A stretch of DNA of 7,289 nt from a bacterium (GTDB lineage: Bacteria > SM23-31 > JAUVVT01): the NCBI GenBank assembly GCA_030616165.1, contig JAUWXV010000190.1:1-7289 (forward strand). Direction: 5' to 3'. Made by a program: the position numbers and the translations under genes. Every line of letters starts with the position of its first letter. Within the stretch, counting starts at the first letter, position 1. Of the stretch, positions 4,366 to 7,289 are shown one piece after another. The notes under the pieces were generated by a model. It made no database searches. It saw only the letters and a list, made by a program, of their open reading frames with translations, and was not told the origin of the DNA.

Positions 4366-7289
4366 AATTAAGTCGAAAAATAAAAAAATTCCCAGCCCCT
4401 TTGAGAAAACAGCACACAAAACAGAGCGGTCTGCAGTGGCTGTATTAATGCATTGGATGAGAGAAATCATTGAGAAAAAAAATATCGACGTGGGAATGCC
4501 GGATGTTGAAACAATCGGCGCTGACAGAAAAATGCCAGATACAGTTATTTATGAATCACAACGAAGTAAAAAAATTCTGTGTGTATTAGAGGCAAAGCCA
4601 CCATATTTTGATGTTTTTAATGAAAAAGAGTTAAAAGAACCAGCAAGAGAAAAGGCAACTGAAAGAAAAGCAAAATACTTTGCTCTTACAAATTTTAAAA
4701 GCCTTTTGTGGTTTAATACAAAAAAAGTAAATGCTTTAAAGCCCGAAGAAGAGCAAATCGTTGGAAAATACTCTCTTTCAGAAATTGAAAACCTTGATGA
4801 TATTGAACAAACAAGGTATAAAGAACCTACTAAAAAGGCTCTTGAAGATTTTTTAACCAAACTATATAAAGTCCACTCAGGTAAAGAACCTGAGCCAAAG
4901 CAGGCAATTGATGAGTTTTTAATATATAGACTTCAGGAAAAAATACGTGTTTTGTCTAATTATTATAAGGATATTATTTATAATCAGTGTCACAAAGATT
5001 CATCATTTGCAAAAAAACTCACAAACTGGTTTGTTGAACAAAATTGGAGTTTTACATGGAGTTCAAAAGACTTTGATATTGCCTCAAGACAAACTGCATA
5101 CCTTCTTGTAAATAAGATTCTATTTTATAATGTACTACAGGCAAAAAGACCACAGGAGCTTGACCCTATTGATATTCCTGAAAGTCGCACAAAAGGTTCA
5201 CTTCTTAAAACTAATCTCCAGGGTTATTTTGAATATGTTTTGAAAAATATAGATTATGAGACAATATATACAACAGACTTTATTGATATTCTTGCTTTCC
5301 CAAATGTTGAAGAGGTTGTAGAAGAAATAAAAGAACTAACAAATATTTTCAAAAGATATGATTTTTCAACATTAGGATATGATATTTTAGGTAGAATTTT
5401 TGAACGGCTTATTCCACCCGGTGAACGACATAATTTAGGTCAGTATTTTACAAATCCTGATGTTGTTGATATAATTTTAAAATTCTGCCTGCATCATGAG
5501 GATGAAAAACTTCTTGACCCTGCATGCGGTGCCGGAACTTTCCTTGTCAGGTCTTATCAGCATAAGAAAATTATGAACCTGCGTAAAAGTCACGAAGAAA
5601 TATTAAAGACAATTTGGGGAAATGACATTGCCAAATTCCCAGCCCACCTCGCAACGATTAACCTTGCAATTAATGATTTAAGCGTAGATGAAAATTATCC
5701 AAATATCATCGATGAAGATTTTTTTGAACTTCTTGTGGGAGACGACGGTTTTGACCCGATTAAGTGGAGAAAGAGAAGAGCAAAAACACTTAGAAAAAAT
5801 GAAAGAGAAATAACTTATCCCAGATGGTTTGATGCCGTTGTCGGAAATCCACCATATACGAGGCAGGAGGAGATAAGCAAAATTTCACCTGAATATGCTG
5901 AATATAAAGAAGACCTTATTAAAAAGGCGCTTTGTTTTAACGATGAGAAATTGGCAGATATAAGTAAACGTGCCGGCATACATTCATATTTCTTTGTTCA
6001 CGGGACAAAGTTTCTAAAAGATGGTGGATATTTTGGTTTCATAGTTTCTAACTCATGGCTAGATGTAGATTACGGAAAAGGACTTCAGGAGTTTTTCCTT
6101 AAAAGTTATAAAATAATTACCATTATAGAATCGAAAGTTGAGCGCTGGTTCGAAGAGGCAGATATCAATACCTGTATAATTATACTTCAGAAATGTAGCG
6201 GAGATTCACGAATTGCCAAAAAAGAACGTGAAGAAAATCTTGTTCGGTTTGTTTATCTCAAAAAGCCACTGCGAAACTTTATACCGCCGGCAAAAGACAT
6301 ATGGGAAAAACAGGTTGAAAGATTAAATGAAATTGATAAACTCAAAAAGACAATTCTTGCTCACAATGATTTTTATGAGAATGAGGATTTGAGAATCTTT
6401 CCAAAAAGTCAGAAGGAACTCTGGAGTGAAGGTTACGACCCAGAAAATAAAAAATATGTTGGTGCAAAATGGGGAAAATATATAAGAGCACCAGAGATAT
6501 TTTTCAAGATTTTGAAAAGGGGTAAAGGTAAATTTGTTCCTTTAAAAGAAATTGCAGATGTTCGACGCGGATTTACTACTGGTGTTAATGAGTTTTTTTA
6601 TCTGACAGAAGAAGAAATAAAGCGTAGAAAAATTGAGAAAGAATTCTGGATGCATAAGGATAAGAAAGGGAATTGGATTCCTAATTATTTAATTTGGAGT
6701 GGACGAGAAGCAAAAAGAATTATAATAAAACCTAAAGATTTAAAGTATCGTGTTATTTTAGTTAATAAATATAAAAATAAACTCAAAAACACTAAAATTT
6801 TAAAATATATAGAAGAAGGTGAGAGTAAAAAATTAAATGAAAGACCAACATGTATAAGCAGAAAGAATTGGTACGAATTAGATAATATTAAAACTGGTGA
6901 TTTTCTTTATTTTTATCAAATGGGAGATAGATTTTTAATTCTAAAAAATAAATATAGATTTTATGCTGACTGTAATCTTTTCAATATTTATATAAAAAAG
7001 AAAATTGATAAAAATTTAATAGGAAGTATTTTTAACAATACACTTTTTAGACTTATATTAGAAATTCAAGGAAGACAACTAATAGGAGCACTAACTGTCA
7101 TAAAAATACAGGTTTATGAGTTATTACAGAGTTTATTAATTAATCCAAAAACTTTATATAGAAAAGATAAGAAGAAATTATCTTCCATATTTAAAAAAAT
7201 AGTTTCTAGGGATATAAAGTCAATTTTTGAAGAACTCGGCGCTTATTCCCCCAAAGAAGTCTCTCTTGATAAAGTCAAGCCCGACCGCA
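4355..7289 (+). CDS. Type IIG-like restriction-modification enzyme (nuclease, N6-adenine methyltransferase and target-recognition region in one chain), 3' end outside the window
   Basis: The frame is open from ATG 4355 to the window edge (978 codons). Residues 1-about 130 resemble a PD-(D/E)xK nuclease: MPD with D62, then ILCVLEAK with E79 and K81. A helical linker follows (about 150-340). The methyltransferase core has motif I DPACGAGTFL (388-397) and motif IV NPPY (498-501), as in gamma-class N6-adenine methylases of the Eco57I/TaqI type; ERLIPPGERHNLGQYFTNPD before motif I is typical. From about residue 727 (FVPLKEIADVRRGFTTGVNEFF) a TaqI-type specificity region begins. Such enzymes methylate adenine in a short target and cut unmodified DNA nearby, usually invading phage DNA. 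The fusion means no separate hsdR or hsdS would be needed. The start overlaps the RadC-N gene by 11 nt, and no Shine-Dalgarno is evident, so translation is probably coupled. Residues about 789-950 are much more AT-rich than the rest. No internal stop or frameshift was found. PglX-like or type I subunits are less likely because of the nuclease-like N-terminus. Confidence 0.87.
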   Translation, partial: MRSKIKSKNKKIPSPFEKTAHKTERSAVAVLMHWMREIIEKKNIDVGMPDVETIGADRKMPDTVIYESQRSKKILCVLEAKPPYFDVFNEKELKEPAREKATERKAKYFALTNFKSLLWFNTKKVNALKPEEEQIVGKYSLSEIENLDDIEQTRYKEPTKKALEDFLTKLYKVHSGKEPEPKQAIDEFLIYRLQEKIRVLSNYYKDIIYNQCHKDSSFAKKLTNWFVEQNWSFTWSSKDFDIASRQTAYLLVNKILFYNVLQAKRPQELDPIDIPESRTKGSLLKTNLQGYFEYVLKNIDYETIYTTDFIDILAFPNVEEVVEEIKELTNIFKRYDFSTLGYDILGRIFERLIPPGERHNLGQYFTNPDVVDIILKFCLHHEDEKLLDPACGAGTFLVRSYQHKKIMNLRKSHEEILKTIWGNDIAKFPAHLATINLAINDLSVDENYPNIIDEDFFELLVGDDGFDPIKWRKRRAKTLRKNEREITYPRWFDAVVGNPPYTRQEEISKISPEYAEYKEDLIKKALCFNDEKLADISKRAGIHSYFFVHGTKFLKDGGYFGFIVSNSWLDVDYGKGLQEFFLKSYKIITIIESKVERWFEEADINTCIIILQKCSGDSRIAKKEREENLVRFVYLKKPLRNFIPPAKDIWEKQVERLNEIDKLKKTILAHNDFYENEDLRIFPKSQKELWSEGYDPENKKYVGAKWGKYIRAPEIFFKILKRGKGKFVPLKEIADVRRGFTTGVNEFFYLTEEEIKRRKIEKEFWMHKDKKGNWIPNYLIWSGREAKRIIIKPKDLKYRVILVNKYKNKLKNTKILKYIEEGESKKLNERPTCISRKNWYELDNIKTGDFLYFYQMGDRFLILKNKYRFYADCNLFNIYIKKKIDKNLIGSIFNNTLFRLILEIQGRQLIGALTVIKIQVYELLQSLLINPKTLYRKDKKKLSSIFKKIVSRDIKSIFEELGAYSPKEVSLDKVKPDR
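6720..7204 (+). other. AT-rich target-recognition segment inside the restriction-modification gene
   Basis: A hand count of 6721-7200 gives 97 G or C in 480 bases (about 20%), against 91 in 240 (about 38%) for 5461-5700 in the same gene and about 32% for 6541-6720. GC recovers to about 38% in 7201-7260, where the protein reads FEELGAYSPKEVSLDKV. The reading frame is kept throughout. The segment covers residues about 789-950, the part expected to read the DNA target. This is the pattern left when a specificity module has been exchanged by recombination between conserved flanks. The composition is seen; the exchange is inferred. Confidence 0.6.

Noticed and set aside
4549-4860. Minus-strand open frame of 103 codons
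   Set aside because: It lies opposite the nuclease-like part of the restriction-modification gene, which is the supported reading frame.
4355-7289. BREX PglX, DISARM methylase or type I HsdM
   Set aside because: The N-terminal PD-(D/E)xK-like region and a recognition region in the same chain fit a type IIG-like enzyme better; no other BREX, DISARM or hsd genes are in view.
1-7289. CRISPR arrays, tRNA or rRNA genes
   Set aside because: No spaced direct repeats or tRNA/rRNA-like sequences were found; the only repeats are the two 135-bp elements and local hairpins.

Overview
The window is AT-rich bacterial DNA with every recognisable gene on the + strand. It looks like an accessory or defence-linked stretch. 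The organism cannot be named. A PorV/PorQ-type outer-membrane barrel gene suggests a Gram-negative bacterium, and together with an FCB-style RadC N-terminus and three starts lacking a Shine-Dalgarno sequence it points weakly to the FCB group or a neighbouring candidate phylum. That placement is inference.

Left part (1-2100, roughly 25% GC in the rows counted). A C-rich hairpin repeat lies at the left edge, followed by long non-coding AT-rich DNA. A PorV-like beta-barrel gene (775-1806) is interrupted by a single in-frame TAA and ends at a strong intrinsic terminator. Two nearly identical 135-bp elements with 20-bp terminal inverted repeats and a 22-bp central palindrome (261-395 and 1918-2052) stand in the same orientation on either side of it. 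They look like MITEs (non-autonomous inverted-repeat elements). The second copy sits exactly in the middle of a terminator-like palindrome.

Middle part (2100-4030, clearly higher GC in radC). A plausible sigma-70-type promoter precedes radC, which encodes a full-length RadC with intact JAMM-type residues. Next comes a MinD/ParA-family ATPase that most resembles the FlhG/YlxH branch. No flagellar or chromosome-partition partner is visible.

Right part (4030 to the end). A 111-residue protein consists only of the N-terminal (UPF0758) half of RadC. It overlaps by 11 nt a very long gene that runs off the window. That gene, at least 978 codons and open at the right edge, reads as a single-chain type IIG-like restriction-modification enzyme: a PD-(D/E)xK nuclease-like N-terminus, a helical linker, a gamma-class N6-adenine methyltransferase core (DPACGAGTF and NPPY) and a C-terminal target-recognition region. 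Part of the recognition region (about 6720-7200) drops to about 20% GC inside a gene otherwise near 38%, which suggests exchange of the specificity module.

The best candidate for something undescribed is the overlapping pair of a RadC N-domain-only protein and a type IIG-like enzyme, with a complete RadC and a MinD-like ATPase just upstream. The mobile-element pair with a hairpin insertion site is the second.
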